Positions 52,501-52,901 of a stretch of DNA of 52,901 nt are shown here, in pieces. The translations under genes were made by a program, and so were the position numbers. The notes under the pieces are model-generated. The model worked only from the letters and a program-made list of their open reading frames with translations. It did not search any database and had not been told where the DNA came from. How positions within the stretch are numbered: the stretch's first letter is position 1; every line of letters starts with the position of its first letter. The stretch comes from an uncultured archaeon (GTDB taxonomy: Archaea; Thermoproteota; Nitrososphaeria_A; Caldarchaeales; Calditenuaceae). The stretch is taken from contig CAKZUF010000015.1 in assembly GCA_937921685.1 (NCBI GenBank), forward strand, positions 1-52,901. Direction: 5' to 3'.

Positions 52501-52901
52501 TCTGGACTCGGCTTCAATCCCCTAGCCCTGAGATATATGTTCAGTGCCCCTACCAGTTGTCTGTTGGTCTTTAGTCCGCAGCTCCCGCAGGTGTAGTCTT
52601 CTCCGTCTGGATTGTTTCGGGCCCCACATCGGGGGCATGTCTGCGACGTATAGCTCGGGTCAACCTTATCCCCGACAACAGCCTTGTCCGCCAGTCGGCG
52701 GATTATGGTCTTCCAGTTGGACTTGCTGACCTCTCTATTGTGAGTTTTACTTCCATTCAACATATTGTTTTTGTCTAGGTCCTCGAATACATGTCTGTAT
52801 TCCGGGAATTTTCTGGCGATCTCCGTAGTAAGCTTCTCAACAAAGTCTCTGGAACGGTTATACTCCCTCTCTGAATACTTCTCCAAAACCCTCCTCAGCG
52901 A
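52335..52901 (-). CDS. tnpB: IS200/IS605-family TnpB, C-terminal part
   Basis: The gene enters from the right edge: about 188 residues are visible, and the frame stays open to the last base (SLRRVLEKYSERE...). The RuvC-II Glu is in HVFEDLDKNNML and the zinc finger is CPRCG...CGSCG. After it comes TNRQLVGALNIYLRA, where active TnpB have an Asp (DRD/DRQ or NAD). The tail (SSSHSPLDVGSFPTL) is like other archaeal TnpB. TnpB are RNA-guided nucleases that keep IS elements in place. No tnpA is seen. Confidence 0.88.
   Translation of the reverse strand, partial: SLRRVLEKYSEREYNRSRDFVEKLTTEIARKFPEYRHVFEDLDKNNMLNGSKTHNREVSKSNWKTIIRRLADKAVVGDKVDPSYTSQTCPRCGARNNPDGEDYTCGSCGLKTNRQLVGALNIYLRARGLKPSPENFAELTKNIGDRPNIVIDLRTKRPVVQKHHQLLSRGGGLSSSHSPLDVGSFPTL

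Noticed and set aside
1..52901. tRNA genes
   Set aside because: I looked in the spacers for the T-arm GGTTCRA pattern with a matching acceptor stem and found none; a scanner could still detect an odd or split tRNA.
1..52901. CRISPR array
   Set aside because: No regularly spaced direct repeats were seen, and no cas gene is present.

Overview
The window is archaeal and most consistent with a thermophile of the TACK group, plausibly an Aigarchaeota (Caldarchaeia) or Thaumarchaeota relative. The evidence is a Gar1 homologue, ribosomal proteins S26e, S27e and L44e, RFC small and large clamp-loader subunits, Orc1/Cdc6, GINS, topoisomerase VI subunit A, an archaeal SRP RNA and TATA-box promoters placed for leaderless transcripts. 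S26e argues against Euryarchaeota. GrpE argues against typical hyperthermophilic Crenarchaeota, which generally lack the Hsp70 system. The lineage is an inference; no database was available.

Layout. 1-4.05 kb: end of gar1, then molybdenum-hydroxylase maturation genes (coxG facing coxD-coxE-moeA). 4.1-6.8 kb: fumarase and nicotinate phosphoribosyltransferase, convergent. 6.8-7.36 kb: the largest stretch without a clear gene. 7.4-16.5 kb: winged-helix protein, HtpX, S26e, dual-specificity phosphatase, PRPP synthase, tRNA methylase, archaeal asparagine synthetase, a glutamate-synthase-like FMN protein, RNase Z, a zinc-ribbon protein and an MBL hydrolase. 16.6-24.3 kb: information processing (RFC-S, RFC-L, Cdc6, Top6A) with a GH1 glycosidase, a SWIM protein and a metallophosphoesterase. 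24.3-27.2 kb: an orphan HycC/MrpD-like membrane subunit, an SDR and a DUF420 protein. 27.2-34.6 kb: a complete oligopeptide-type ABC importer. 34.7-36.3 kb: ammonium transporter plus GlnK. 36.3-39.9 kb: sufB, a USP-like protein, a small Cys protein and a large secreted protein. 39.9-44.8 kb: branched-chain amino acid operon leuA-ilvB-two ACT proteins-ilvC, preceded by a leader that looks like an attenuator. 44.9-46.1 kb: HEPN/MNT pair. 46.1-49.6 kb: S27e, L44e, DUF763, GINS and TrpRS. 49.7-51.05 kb: a Tat-signal nitroreductase with a bis-heme b-type membrane partner. 51.2-52.1 kb: SRP RNA and GrpE. 52.1-52.9 kb: a long hairpin and a tnpB cut by the window edge.

How the genes fit together. Nitrogen handling recurs: Amt/GlnK import and sensing, asparagine synthetase, glutamate-synthase-like protein, peptide import and the leu/ilv operon. 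Many start codons lie about 25-30 nt downstream of a TATA-like box, which I used to choose starts. Several leaderless genes (sufB, the MNT antitoxin, the small Cys protein, amt) carry a short palindrome between TATA box and start, where a repressor would block initiation.

Most noteworthy: (1) a short ORF rich in Leu/Val/Ile with overlapping alternative hairpins just upstream of leuA; (2) two separate single-ACT-domain proteins in place of IlvN; (3) a HEPN/MNT operon with an apparent autoregulatory operator; (4) an exported nitroreductase paired with a four-histidine membrane cytochrome; (5) a TnpB whose last RuvC acidic position reads Asn, next to a roughly 100-nt long-stem hairpin.
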